From an uncultured bacterium (GTDB lineage: Bacteria > Vulcanimicrobiota > Xenobia > Xenobiales > Xenobiaceae), in NCBI GenBank assembly GCA_934644775.1, contig CAKUDB010000001.1:186001-250000 (forward strand): 64,000 nt of DNA. Reading direction: 5' to 3'. The position numbers and the translations under genes are program-made. The notes beneath the pieces were generated by a model, which saw nothing but the letters and a program-made list of their open reading frames with translations, did no database searches and was not told the DNA's origin. Positions within the stretch are counted from its first letter, which is position 1, and every line of letters begins with the position of its first letter. Below, one piece after another: positions 8,595-16,788 of the stretch.

Positions 8595-9893
8595 ATGGCA
8601 TATAACGAAAGGCAAGATTCAGATCAAGGTTGGAGCAAACCGCGCCTTAAAGCTAAAAAGAACCAACGCTCTGCTGACGGTGCGGCAGCTCCAGCAGGGG
8701 CGGAAGGCCCTAAGAAGGCGGCTTCGTCTGGCGGCGGCCTGAGAGCCAGAATTAGAGCTCGGCGTGAGCAAGAGCGGGTTAAAGGCGTCTCTCAAGGTAT
8801 TAAGGCTCGCTCTAAGGCCTTTAACCAAAAAGAAGAAGAGAAGGCCGTCCAAGCAGAAGTTGGCACTGAGGCTATAGGTAAAAAGCGCCCTAGCAACAAA
8901 AAAAAGTTTAAAAGTAACAAATTGTTCGGCCTCACTTTGTTGGCTCCCGGCCTCGATGAAAGCGACCCTGAAGGTGTAGCCGCCCTAGATGACACTCTAG
9001 CCGCCTGCCTAGGCCAAGCTCCCCCTAACGCTCAGCCTGCTTTAGCTATTCCCAGCGCCAACTCTAGCCCTGCCTCCGCCGAAGGGGTCGAGCCTTGGCC
9101 TGTCAATAGCTCGTCAGCCCCCCGTAGGCCGGTCTCTCCTCTTCGTCCTTACCCAGGCCCAGCTTCTCAAACTGCTGGCCAGCCGCAACCCCATATTCCG
9201 GGTCGCCGCTCTGTAGCTTCGTCGCCAACTCTGGCTCTAGCGGCTGCTTCGGCACCGCCAGAAGGCCCAGCGCCTCAGGCAGCCCCGAGCGCCCCAATAG
9301 CCCAAGCTGAGCCTATTAGGTCGGCCGCCCAATTGTCACCGGCTGCCCCTACTTCGCCCCTTCGTCCTTATCGCGGCCAGCCTGGCGAAGCTGTCACCCA
9401 GCGCCAGCCCTATATTCCTGGTAGACCTTCTAGCCCTGCTGCTGGCCGTCCCGCTGCTAGCGGCCCTGCTATGGGGAGCCCGTCTGTCGGCGGCCCGCCT
9501 AGGGGCGTTTCGCCTGCCGCGCCCAACTTCGGAGCCAACACAGCTTCGGTCTATAGCGCTCCGGTAAACGCTGTCCATTTAGGGGCTTCCCCTTCCAAAA
9601 ATACGGTCTTGCCTTTGCCAGTTGGGCGCGGCCACAAGGGGGCACCCCCCAAAAATGAAGTCCTTCACGAAGGCGGCAGCCACTACCGCTCGTCGGCGCG
9701 GGCCCATTCCAACGACGATTTTAAGAGCTCTAATCGGGAGTTGGCGGCTCGGCCAAACGACAGAGCTGGTCAAGAAGCTGGCCTAGCCCCTAATGAAGAA
9801 GAGGAAACTACTACCGAGGGCAAGTCGCTTATAGAATTGTTAGAAAGTGTGCCGGTAGCCAATAAGCGCAAAGGGCCCAGCCGCTACGCTTAA
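8595..9893 (+). CDS. Alanine/proline-rich low-complexity protein with internal duplication
   Basis: The 432-residue protein starts with a basic segment (residues 1-110, rich in K, R and A) and continues with a long Ala/Pro/Ser/Gly-rich region without a signal peptide or membrane segment. A unit of about 28 residues occurs twice: SPLRPYPG...PHIPGRRS near residues 178-205 and SPLRPYRG...PYIPGRPS near 251-278. No known domain is seen. GGAG precedes the ATG by about nine bases. It is followed by another low-complexity gene and may be a disordered linker or scaffold protein. The function is unknown. Confidence 0.6.
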   Translation: MAYNERQDSDQGWSKPRLKAKKNQRSADGAAAPAGAEGPKKAASSGGGLRARIRARREQERVKGVSQGIKARSKAFNQKEEEKAVQAEVGTEAIGKKRPSNKKKFKSNKLFGLTLLAPGLDESDPEGVAALDDTLAACLGQAPPNAQPALAIPSANSSPASAEGVEPWPVNSSSAPRRPVSPLRPYPGPASQTAGQPQPHIPGRRSVASSPTLALAAASAPPEGPAPQAAPSAPIAQAEPIRSAAQLSPAAPTSPLRPYRGQPGEAVTQRQPYIPGRPSSPAAGRPAASGPAMGSPSVGGPPRGVSPAAPNFGANTASVYSAPVNAVHLGASPSKNTVLPLPVGRGHKGAPPKNEVLHEGGSHYRSSARAHSNDDFKSSNRELAARPNDRAGQEAGLAPNEEEETTTEGKSLIELLESVPVANKRKGPSRYA

Positions 9894-10101
9894 TTTTGAT
9901 AGGGTGCAGAATGCACAACTAAATAGCCTGTTTAGGCTTTAACTAATAGCCTTTGTCTTTAAAAGGTTCTCTTCTGACGGCGGCCCGAGTCGTTTTGAGA
10001 GGCCCTAGAGTGCAATTCGTGGAAAAAGGCACCAAGAAGGATAAGGCAAAAAATATTAGGATACTACAGATCAATATATCAGTTTTAATGGCGAGGGAGT
10101 T

Positions 10102-11559
10102 GTGAACAGCTCAGGTTATGATAATAAAAACGGAGGGCTAGGCGGCGGAGATGATGCCGGTCGTCTAGGTTTAAAGTTTGATAATGCCCTTAACGGTAAC
10201 CATTTAGATCCTGCTACTGTGGTTCACCGTCGGCCCAGCGCTTTGGCTATGCGTCGCGGCACCAATATCAGCCCCTACAGACGGGCCAAGACTGCCTCTA
10301 CCGCCGCTTCCAGAACGGCTCCAAAAAAATACGATACTCCGCCCAGTTTGAGCGCCCAAGGCTACGGAGACGGTACTTCGGTAAATAAGAGTCCGCAAAA
10401 CTCATTTGGTACTACCTCCCAAAACTACTCTAGTGGTTTCCAAGGGCAAAATCCTTACAGCGGCTATCCAGCTCAACAAGCCGGTTTCGGGGCCCAGACT
10501 AACACTTACGCTCAAACTGGTGGCTCTCCAGGGCAGAATCCCTACGGTGGCTATCCTACTGGGCAGCCCGGTTTTGGCAACACTAATTTAGGCAATAGCT
10601 CCTTTCAGGGACAGGCTCCTTACGGCGGCTATCCCGCTCAGCAGGCTGGTTTTGGGGCTCAGCCTAATAGCTTTGCTCAAACTGGTGGCTTTGGCGCTCA
10701 GGCTGGTTTTGGCACTCAGACTAACACTTTTGCTCAGAGCGGCACCTGGGGGGGCCAGACAAACTTAATGGCTCAGACGGGCGGCTTTGGTGGACAAAAC
10801 CGCTCACCTTTTGCCAGCGCTTATGGTTCGCCCCCAGCTATAGATCGGCGTGAGGGTAGTTTAAGCGACGTTTTGCTGGCTTCGCGCCGCAGTTCCAACC
10901 CCAATGCCAGCTTAGGAGCAGGCGCTTCGGGAGGCGAAGGGGGCGATTCCTTAGAGTCTTCTGGCCATTTGAGTCCGGCCGAAACTTATGCCAAGTTAGT
11001 CGAAGAAAGCCAGCAAGAGCGCAACTCTTGGCGCGGTTTTGTCGCCTGGTTTAAAGGCGGCGGCAAATATACTGTACTAAGTTTTATCATTGTGGTGCTG
11101 GCCCTTTCCCTTTTCACTTTGTTTTTATTCCACCGCATAAGTAAGAACAATGAAGAAGTAGCTGAAGAGCCGAGCCGCCGCCTTACCGAGTCTAAAGCCG
11201 ACTTCGCCCCCAAGGTAGAACATTCTGAGCGCAAGTCTAAAGAGCCTGAGCGCTCTGCCGAGCCAAGCAAAGTTAATAAAAAAGCGGCTACCGAAAAATA
11301 TAGTGGGCGGGCCGAGGCTTTAAAAGCTCCCTCTTCGTCTGGATCTAAGCCCAAAGGCTCAACTAAAAGTCAGGCGAAGGCGCCTACTAAAGCTAAGTCA
11401 GTTAAAGCTGCTCCGGCCAAGAAGGCCCAGCCCAAGCCTGCTCCTCCCAAAGAAGAATTGGGCGACGACGAGCCTACCTATTACGGAGAAGAAGGGGACG
11501 ACTCCGCTTTCCGCATGAATGACGACGATTTTGCCCCTTCGGTGGATATTGAATACTAG
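10102..11559 (+). CDS. Gly/Gln-rich repeat protein with one membrane segment
   Basis: This 485-residue protein starts at a GTG with GAGGGAG just upstream. Residues 110-230 hold imperfect repeats built on PYGGYPAQQAGFGAQ and NTFAQTGG, a disordered, aromatic-rich tract. A single membrane helix lies at about 323-344, after a Trp-rich amphipathic stretch (WRGFVAWFKGGGK). A Lys/Ala/Pro-rich tail follows and ends in an acidic segment. There is no signal peptide, so the repeats are probably cytoplasmic and the K/A/P-rich tail outside, a TonB-like arrangement in outline only. The gene follows the Ala/Pro-rich gene in the same direction. No family is recognised. Confidence 0.6.
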   Translation: MNSSGYDNKNGGLGGGDDAGRLGLKFDNALNGNHLDPATVVHRRPSALAMRRGTNISPYRRAKTASTAASRTAPKKYDTPPSLSAQGYGDGTSVNKSPQNSFGTTSQNYSSGFQGQNPYSGYPAQQAGFGAQTNTYAQTGGSPGQNPYGGYPTGQPGFGNTNLGNSSFQGQAPYGGYPAQQAGFGAQPNSFAQTGGFGAQAGFGTQTNTFAQSGTWGGQTNLMAQTGGFGGQNRSPFASAYGSPPAIDRREGSLSDVLLASRRSSNPNASLGAGASGGEGGDSLESSGHLSPAETYAKLVEESQQERNSWRGFVAWFKGGGKYTVLSFIIVVLALSLFTLFLFHRISKNNEEVAEEPSRRLTESKADFAPKVEHSERKSKEPERSAEPSKVNKKAATEKYSGRAEALKAPSSSGSKPKGSTKSQAKAPTKAKSVKAAPAKKAQPKPAPPKEELGDDEPTYYGEEGDDSAFRMNDDDFAPSVDIEY

Positions 11560-11664
11560 GTTAAAGAAGGAAGGGTAAAGGGGCCACCTCTTCGAAAGGG
11601 CCACACTGTTTGTCTTTTCGCCTTTTTAGAGGCAGACCTAGTTTGTTGTGCGAGGTTTTTTATA

Positions 11665-12651
11665 ATGGTCGCTGCTCAGAATAAATTTGAGACGACTGGT
11701 AGGGTTTTGGTTGCCGGCTCGTTGGCGTTCGATTTCATTATGCGCTATGCCGGGCTTTTCAAAGAGCACATTCTGCCTGAGCGTTTAGATTCCATCAATT
11801 TGTCGTTCTTGACTGAGCGAGCCCGCAAAGAACGGGGCGGTTGTGCCGGCAATATCGCCAACGCTTTGGCCCTGTTAGGAGAACATCCCCGCATAGTGGC
11901 TACTGCCGGTGGAGATTTTGAGCAGTATCGTTTCTATCTTGAAAATAGGGGCGTAGATACTTCTTGTATTGCCGTTTACGAAGACGAACTGACGGCTACG
12001 TGTACGGTTTGCGCCGACAAATGTGACAATCAGCTTACTTTTGTCAGTGTCGGGGCTATGGCCGAAGCTCACAATTTAGATTTAAGTAAGTTCGCTACCA
12101 AGCAAACTAAGTTGGCTATCGTCTCTCCTGACGATCCCCAAGCTATGAACCAGCACTGCCAGGAAGCTAGGCAAGCCGGTATTCCTTTTATTTACGATCC
12201 TTCTTTCCAAGTGATCGCTTTTTCTGGCCAGCAGCTTTTAGCTGACGTCAAGGGAGCTAAAGCTTTAATCGTCAACGACTACGAGTTTTCGCTTTTCTTA
12301 GATAAGACTGGCCTAACTCAGCCCCAGCTTAACGAATTGGTAGAAGTTATTATTGTTACTAAAGGCGGCCAGGGCAGTACCGTCTACACTGATAAGGGTG
12401 AAGTTATCCATATCGATCCGGTAAAAGTTGAAGCTGTCGACCCTACCGGGGCTGGCGACGCTTTCCGCGGCGGTTTGATCTATGGTTTAATTAACGGCCT
12501 TCCCTTAAAGACTTCTGCCCAATTGGGCAGTGTCTGTGGGGCTTATGCCGTCGAGCATTTAGGTACTCAAAATTATAGTTTTACTAAAGAAGCTTTCAAA
12601 GAGAGATACGAATCTACTTTTAATGAGCCTGTGCCTAGTTGCTTAGTTTAG
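11665..12651 (+). CDS. PfkB-family sugar or nucleoside kinase
   Basis: The 328-residue protein has the ribokinase/PfkB fold: an N-terminal GGCAGNIANALALLG substrate-site segment (around residues 57-72) and the C-terminal anion-hole signature DPTGAGDAFRGG with the catalytic Asp. The family phosphorylates ribose, fructose, adenosine and similar substrates with ATP. The sequence (AGNIA, then AVEHLGTQ near the end) most resembles the bacterial and archaeal adenosine/carbohydrate kinase branch, but I cannot assign a substrate. It stands alone and ends at a good terminator. Confidence 0.85.
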   Translation: MVAAQNKFETTGRVLVAGSLAFDFIMRYAGLFKEHILPERLDSINLSFLTERARKERGGCAGNIANALALLGEHPRIVATAGGDFEQYRFYLENRGVDTSCIAVYEDELTATCTVCADKCDNQLTFVSVGAMAEAHNLDLSKFATKQTKLAIVSPDDPQAMNQHCQEARQAGIPFIYDPSFQVIAFSGQQLLADVKGAKALIVNDYEFSLFLDKTGLTQPQLNELVEVIIVTKGGQGSTVYTDKGEVIHIDPVKVEAVDPTGAGDAFRGGLIYGLINGLPLKTSAQLGSVCGAYAVEHLGTQNYSFTKEAFKERYESTFNEPVPSCLV

Positions 12652-12676
12652 TTTCTACAAGTTTTGGCTAAATATA

Positions 12677-12722
12677 AAGAAGAGCTCTGCTCGCTTTAGG
12701 CGGACAGGGCTCTTTAGTTTTT
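12677..12722 (+). terminator. Rho-independent terminator after the PfkB kinase gene
   Basis: AAGAGC-t-CTG pairs with CAG-g-GCTCTT, extended by an inner CG pair, and is followed by TAGTTTTT. Confidence 0.75.
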
Positions 12723-12764
12723 AGCTGACTGATTATACAAATGGCCGCCTTCGCCTAAAAGGAT

Positions 12765-12793
12765 AGCCTGGCCGAGAGTTAGTTGGCCAGGCT
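12765..12793 (-). terminator. Hairpin terminator for the YVTN-repeat gene
   Basis: AGCCTGGCC and GGCCAGGCT form a perfect 9-bp stem 20 bases past the stop of the minus-strand gene. The following T run is short (CCTTTTAG), so efficiency is uncertain. Confidence 0.6.
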
Positions 12794-12811
12794 AGGGCCT
12801 AAGGGGCTAAA

Positions 12812-14407
12812 TTAAGGACAAACGGCTACGCCCCAAGGAGTAGATTGGGGCATAGGGGAGCTAGTGTTGATAACGCCGCCGCTGCGACCGTCTAATATGC
12901 TGATATTGCCGCTGCCGGTGCAAGCTACAAAGACTTTACTGCCGTCGGAAGTGCAAGCAATACCCACCGGCCCTTTACCTACTGGAATAGTGGCTATAGG
13001 CGATTGGTTTTGGCCATTGAGGACGGTGACATTGTCGGAGCCCTTATTGGTAACAAATACCTTGGAGCCGTCGGGGGTAATGGCTACTCGCTGAGGGTTG
13101 ACGCCGACGCGGACTCGCCCCATTTCCTGGAAAGTCCAGGCGTCGATTACGGAAAGATCGCCTGAGCCAGCATTGGCTACGTAGAGGAAGCGGCCGTCGG
13201 GAGAGAGCTCCATACCGCAGGGATTGGCCCCTACTGGCAAGGCCTTTTCGGGAATGCCCGTAGAGACATTGATGGCCAAAAGTTCACCTGAAGAGGTAGT
13301 ACCCATAGCTACAAACATGCGGGTACCTTCGCGATTGATAACGGCAGCGCGGGGTTGGCCAGCTTCGCCGGTACGCATACGTGGCAAAACAATAGAGCGT
13401 TGGGGAGCATTGCTGACCGGATCGATCAAGATAACGCTAGGAGAAGCGCTCATTACTGTAGCTATAATATAGTTGCCATTTTGGGCCATACGCAAGTCGG
13501 TGACAATACCGCCAGCCGGAATAGAAGTAAGCAATTGGTTGTCGTTGGCCGTATCGTAAATTTGGATCATGCGATCGGAGGTGCTTACGTAGAGCCTGGT
13601 GCCCGAGGCGTTAAAGGCGGCCCAGAAAGGCTGAGTGCCCAAGGCTTTATAGTTAGGATTGCCGGGGGCGTCGCCATTCATAATCATTAAGGAATTGGGG
13701 TTGGCGTTGAAGGTAGAACCCTGCACAGCCGTCATCATATCGTGGGCGCTGCCCAATTGGGTAGGCATTTGGGCATTTTGAGCCATGGTATTAGTGACGC
13801 CGAAGGGGTTTCCTTGGCCCAAAAGGAGCATTTGGGCATAAGATTGGGTTGTGGTAATGGGAGGGGCGTTGTAAGAAGTGCTGCTGCCTGCCGGAGCCCC
13901 CTGACCGGATTTGGCAGCTAAGCAAATATAGGCCGTGCCGGGATTGAGGGGAGCGCGTACCCCCTGCATACCGTTAGACATAGTATTGCCAGGGTTCATG
14001 CCTGGATTGAGAATAACTGTCACCATAGCCATTTCGCCAAGCCCTTTGGGAACGGTGACGCTTTTTGTTACCATACCTACTCCGGCCTTTTGAACCAACA
14101 AAGTATATTGGCCGGGTTTAACAGTAAAATAGAAGATGCCTTGGGAGTCGGTGACGGCTTTTTGTTTAGTCTCTTGTACGGTTACTTCGCAAGAATCTAA
14201 GGGCTCGTAGGGCATGTCGATAGCGCTAGCTACGGGGCGGGAAGTAACTACGCTTCCGCATAAGTTGGGACCGCGATATTTATCAAACTTTTTATCGTTA
14301 TAGTTGGCTTTCTTTTTGGCTATAGCTGGAGCAATAAAAAGTCCCGCCATAAGGGCGGCCACTAAAAATAGCCAAAGAAAATGGACTTTTTTGGCCTGTC
14401 TAAGCAT
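12812..14407 (-). CDS. Exported YVTN-type beta-propeller protein with N-terminal carboxypeptidase-regulatory-like domain
   Basis: The 531-residue protein starts with a signal peptide (hydrophobic run about 10-30, ending AIAKK). About residues 48-135 form a carboxypeptidase regulatory-like fold with SCEVTVQETK and GIFYFTVKPGQYTLLV. A Met/Asn-rich linker follows, then a beta-propeller (about 255-531) with repeats such as SPDGRFLYVANAGSGDLSVID and TPDGSKVFVTNKGSDNVTVL, which match YVTN repeats. These proteins usually act outside the inner membrane in binding or surface roles. GTGAGGT precedes the ATG. Substrate or partner unknown. Confidence 0.8.
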   Translation of the reverse strand: MLRQAKKVHFLWLFLVAALMAGLFIAPAIAKKKANYNDKKFDKYRGPNLCGSVVTSRPVASAIDMPYEPLDSCEVTVQETKQKAVTDSQGIFYFTVKPGQYTLLVQKAGVGMVTKSVTVPKGLGEMAMVTVILNPGMNPGNTMSNGMQGVRAPLNPGTAYICLAAKSGQGAPAGSSTSYNAPPITTTQSYAQMLLLGQGNPFGVTNTMAQNAQMPTQLGSAHDMMTAVQGSTFNANPNSLMIMNGDAPGNPNYKALGTQPFWAAFNASGTRLYVSTSDRMIQIYDTANDNQLLTSIPAGGIVTDLRMAQNGNYIIATVMSASPSVILIDPVSNAPQRSIVLPRMRTGEAGQPRAAVINREGTRMFVAMGTTSSGELLAINVSTGIPEKALPVGANPCGMELSPDGRFLYVANAGSGDLSVIDAWTFQEMGRVRVGVNPQRVAITPDGSKVFVTNKGSDNVTVLNGQNQSPIATIPVGKGPVGIACTSDGSKVFVACTGSGNISILDGRSGGVINTSSPMPQSTPWGVAVCP

Positions 14408-14449
14408 CTTTACCTCACTATCTCTTTTGATAAGCTTTGGCTTGATTTT

Positions 14450-14477
14450 AGTATATCAACGCCTCTAACTGCAACAA
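14450..14477 (-). promoter_or_regulatory. Possible sigma-70 promoter for the YVTN-repeat gene
   Basis: On the minus strand TTGTTG and TATACT are spaced by 16 bases, about 43 bases before the start codon. The match is reasonable but was judged by eye. Confidence 0.35.
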
Positions 14478-14684
14478 AGCTTCACTCTGTTTCGACCTAT
14501 AAATTTAGAGTTGTCTATAAGCTCTACAGTTTCTAACTTTGGCTTATTTTGGGGTTATCTAAATAAGAAGGTATTATTAAAAATAATTTAACTGACGGCA
14601 GGCTTTAAGCTCTGGGTTGGGAACTGTCAAAAAGGTATCTCTTGGCCATTTTAGCAATATCTTAGGAAAGTTTAGGTATAGAGA

Positions 14685-14921
14685 ATGACTGTAATGACGG
14701 CTGTTTTTATCTTGGCCCTTTGCCTTTTGCTGATAGTCAAGATGATCTTTACTATAAAAGACTTGCGCCGCCGCCAGCGTGAAAGCGAAGAGGCGGAAGC
14801 GCTCGGCTTAAAAAAAGCGGAAAAGACCCTAATACTTGTGGCTGCGATCTTGGGAGTGGTAGCTTTCCTTTGTGCTCTTTATGTCGGTGCCGCTTATCTT
14901 TTAGTTTCTGCTATAGACTAG
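14685..14921 (+). CDS. Small two-helix membrane protein
   Basis: The 78-residue product has membrane helices at about 4-22 and 48-73 joined by a charged, Arg/Glu-rich loop (DLRRRQRESEEAEA). Both ends would face the same side. It ends 32 bases before the next gene, which is probably co-transcribed. A paired ATG lies four codons downstream of the chosen start. No family is recognised. Confidence 0.55.
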   Translation: MTVMTAVFILALCLLLIVKMIFTIKDLRRRQRESEEAEALGLKKAEKTLILVAAILGVVAFLCALYVGAAYLLVSAID

Positions 14922-14953
14922 CCTTTTTTGCCCCCCTGATAAGGAGGTTTATT

Positions 14954-15667
14954 ATGCTTTTAAAACTTACTCGCCAGAAAATATTTAGCCTTTTAGCTTT
15001 TCTTTTAATGCTCGGTATCTTTTGTCCAGTACCAGTCTATGCAGCCAAAGCCAAAGTTACTCGCAATAAAGTAAGTAAAAGTGGCGACGCCGTTACTTAC
15101 AACTTAAAATATACGGCTGCTTCCAATTGTAATACGCGCTTTAAAACTTGCTTAGTTAATGCTGACGGTTATGTTTTAGCTAGATGGGACGATATAGATG
15201 TAGCCAAGGGTAAATCTCACAACGAGCCCCAAAGGATGCCCAATGTGAGCCAATTACCCCCCAAAGGCGATCTTTTTATTATAGTCAAAGCTCAGCCTAC
15301 CGCCGGTGGCAGCGAAGGGGAGTTCGGCAGTTGGAAATTTGCCTTTAATCGCTCTGGCAAGCCGGCCATTTATTGTACTTCGGTAAAAAAAGCTAATGAT
15401 AACGGCGAGACCGTTCAACGCTTTAAGTTCCGCTTTGAGGGCGCTTATCCCAAACATAGTAAGATTCGGGTAGAAATTTACAATGCTGACGGCACCAAGT
15501 TAGTTTCTAAGACTCGTACGGCCGGCAAATTTAATGGCAAATATACTCTCAATTGGAACGGCTACCCCGATAAAGGCGGCGTAATGTGTAAAAATGGTAA
15601 ATATGTCGTCAAGTATTGGATCGAAAATTCCAAACCTAAGCAAAAAGAAGTTAATTTGAAATTTTAG
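14954..15667 (+). CDS. Exported protein with C-terminal FlgD-Ig-like fold
   Basis: The ATG at 14954 has a perfect AAGGAGG seven bases upstream; an open frame reaching back to 14870 overlaps the previous gene and is not used. The 237-residue product has a signal peptide (hydrophobic 11-28, ending VYAAKA). Its C-terminal 80 residues read KIRVEIYNADGTKLVSK...YTLNWNGYPDKGG...GKYVVKYW, the layout of FlgD-type Ig domains found at the ends of cell-surface proteins. The middle is probably another beta-sandwich. It likely acts in the periplasm or on the surface; partner unknown. Confidence 0.65.
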   Translation: MLLKLTRQKIFSLLAFLLMLGIFCPVPVYAAKAKVTRNKVSKSGDAVTYNLKYTAASNCNTRFKTCLVNADGYVLARWDDIDVAKGKSHNEPQRMPNVSQLPPKGDLFIIVKAQPTAGGSEGEFGSWKFAFNRSGKPAIYCTSVKKANDNGETVQRFKFRFEGAYPKHSKIRVEIYNADGTKLVSKTRTAGKFNGKYTLNWNGYPDKGGVMCKNGKYVVKYWIENSKPKQKEVNLKF

Positions 15668-15755
15668 CCTGTTGATTCTTTAGTAGGTAGGGCTCGTTAG
15701 TATCTCAGAAGCCCCTGGCTTTAGCCGTAGGGAGTATGTCAAGGAGTGAAAAAGT

Positions 15756-16595
15756 ATGAATTACCGAGGTTTTCTCTGCACTTTGGCCTTAGTGGCTGCT
15801 TTTAGTGTAGGTTGTACAGCCAAAACTGCTAATCAGGCCGCCGAGCAGGCTAAATCTGCCGCTTCTGAAGTTGTTGCTGTTTCGGAAGAAGCCAAACCTG
15901 CGGTTGAAGTTGCTCAAAATGACGAAAATATTCCAGTTTTGAGTTCAAAAGTCAACCCTAACTTTAAGGTAATTGGTTCTTATTACAGAGAAAATAGCAG
16001 CCAGTATAATAATGGCATTTTAGTAATTACCGATTTTAGCGAAGGCTTGAAAATTTTCGAATTTAATATTCTTAGCGGTAGTGAGGCTACCGATTCGGCT
16101 ACCAGTTATCGTTTGGCCGGTGTTTTTAATGTCGACTTAGATAAAGTTGGACAAGGTGAATTTGATAGTATTGTGGCCGGACAGAATGGTAAGATTCATT
16201 TTGAGTTGAGTAAAGACGGTAAAATGATTAACGTAACTGCTGAAGGCCCAAAAAATCAAGTATATGTAGGCAGTTATTCTTACTATCACCCCGGTTTTGA
16301 TATTAGTCTCGGTTTGGCTAAGGCTGTATTGGAAGAATTGCCCGGCGCTGTTACTGGTTTAACTCAAGCTGCAGGTAAATATACCATTAAACTTTTTGAT
16401 AATGAAGATCCTTTGCTTGGCATTTACTATGAAGTAGAAGCTATAGACAAGCGTGATCAAGTGATTGGAAGTTATCTTGTTTCTAAAGATTTGCAATCGG
16501 TAGTGCGCACTGACATTGGAGATTTGAAAGCTATTCGCGGTGATTTGACTCCAGAAATGAAGAAGGCACTCCTTGAGGTTATGCCCAAAGGCTAA
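15756..16595 (+). CDS. Lipoprotein, function unknown
   Basis: The 279-residue protein has a signal sequence with lipobox FSVGC (Cys at about 20), followed by an Ala/Glu-rich linker and a globular part of about 220 residues rich in beta strands. Two aromatic SYY/GSYSYY motifs recur near residues 72 and 170. No domain is recognised. A purine-rich AAGGAG precedes the ATG. It stands alone between the FlgD-Ig-like gene and a strong terminator. Confidence 0.6.
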   Translation: MNYRGFLCTLALVAAFSVGCTAKTANQAAEQAKSAASEVVAVSEEAKPAVEVAQNDENIPVLSSKVNPNFKVIGSYYRENSSQYNNGILVITDFSEGLKIFEFNILSGSEATDSATSYRLAGVFNVDLDKVGQGEFDSIVAGQNGKIHFELSKDGKMINVTAEGPKNQVYVGSYSYYHPGFDISLGLAKAVLEELPGAVTGLTQAAGKYTIKLFDNEDPLLGIYYEVEAIDKRDQVIGSYLVSKDLQSVVRTDIGDLKAIRGDLTPEMKKALLEVMPKG

Positions 16596-16617
16596 ATTTT
16601 AGCTTTACATTACTACA

Positions 16618-16660
16618 AAAGCTCCGCCGCACTGCAATCGAGTCGGCGGGCTTTTTTTTA
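16618..16660 (+). terminator. Rho-independent terminator after the lipoprotein gene
   Basis: AGCTCCGCCG pairs with CGGCGGGCT around a loop, and eight T residues follow. Confidence 0.85.
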
Positions 16661-16788
16661 TTATTTTGTTGCCGATTTATAGCTCTTTTATTAAGATCGT
16701 CGGCCCAGCTCCATTCTATGTTAAAATTAAATAGAGCTTTTTTAATTTTGTCTCAAACTACTTTCTAATGTGGGAGGGGAAAATACAA

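Noticed and set aside
8595..9773. Minus-strand open frames opposite the Ala/Pro-rich gene
   Set aside because: GC-rich coding sequence leaves few stops on the opposite strand; no starts with ribosome sites or family similarity were found.
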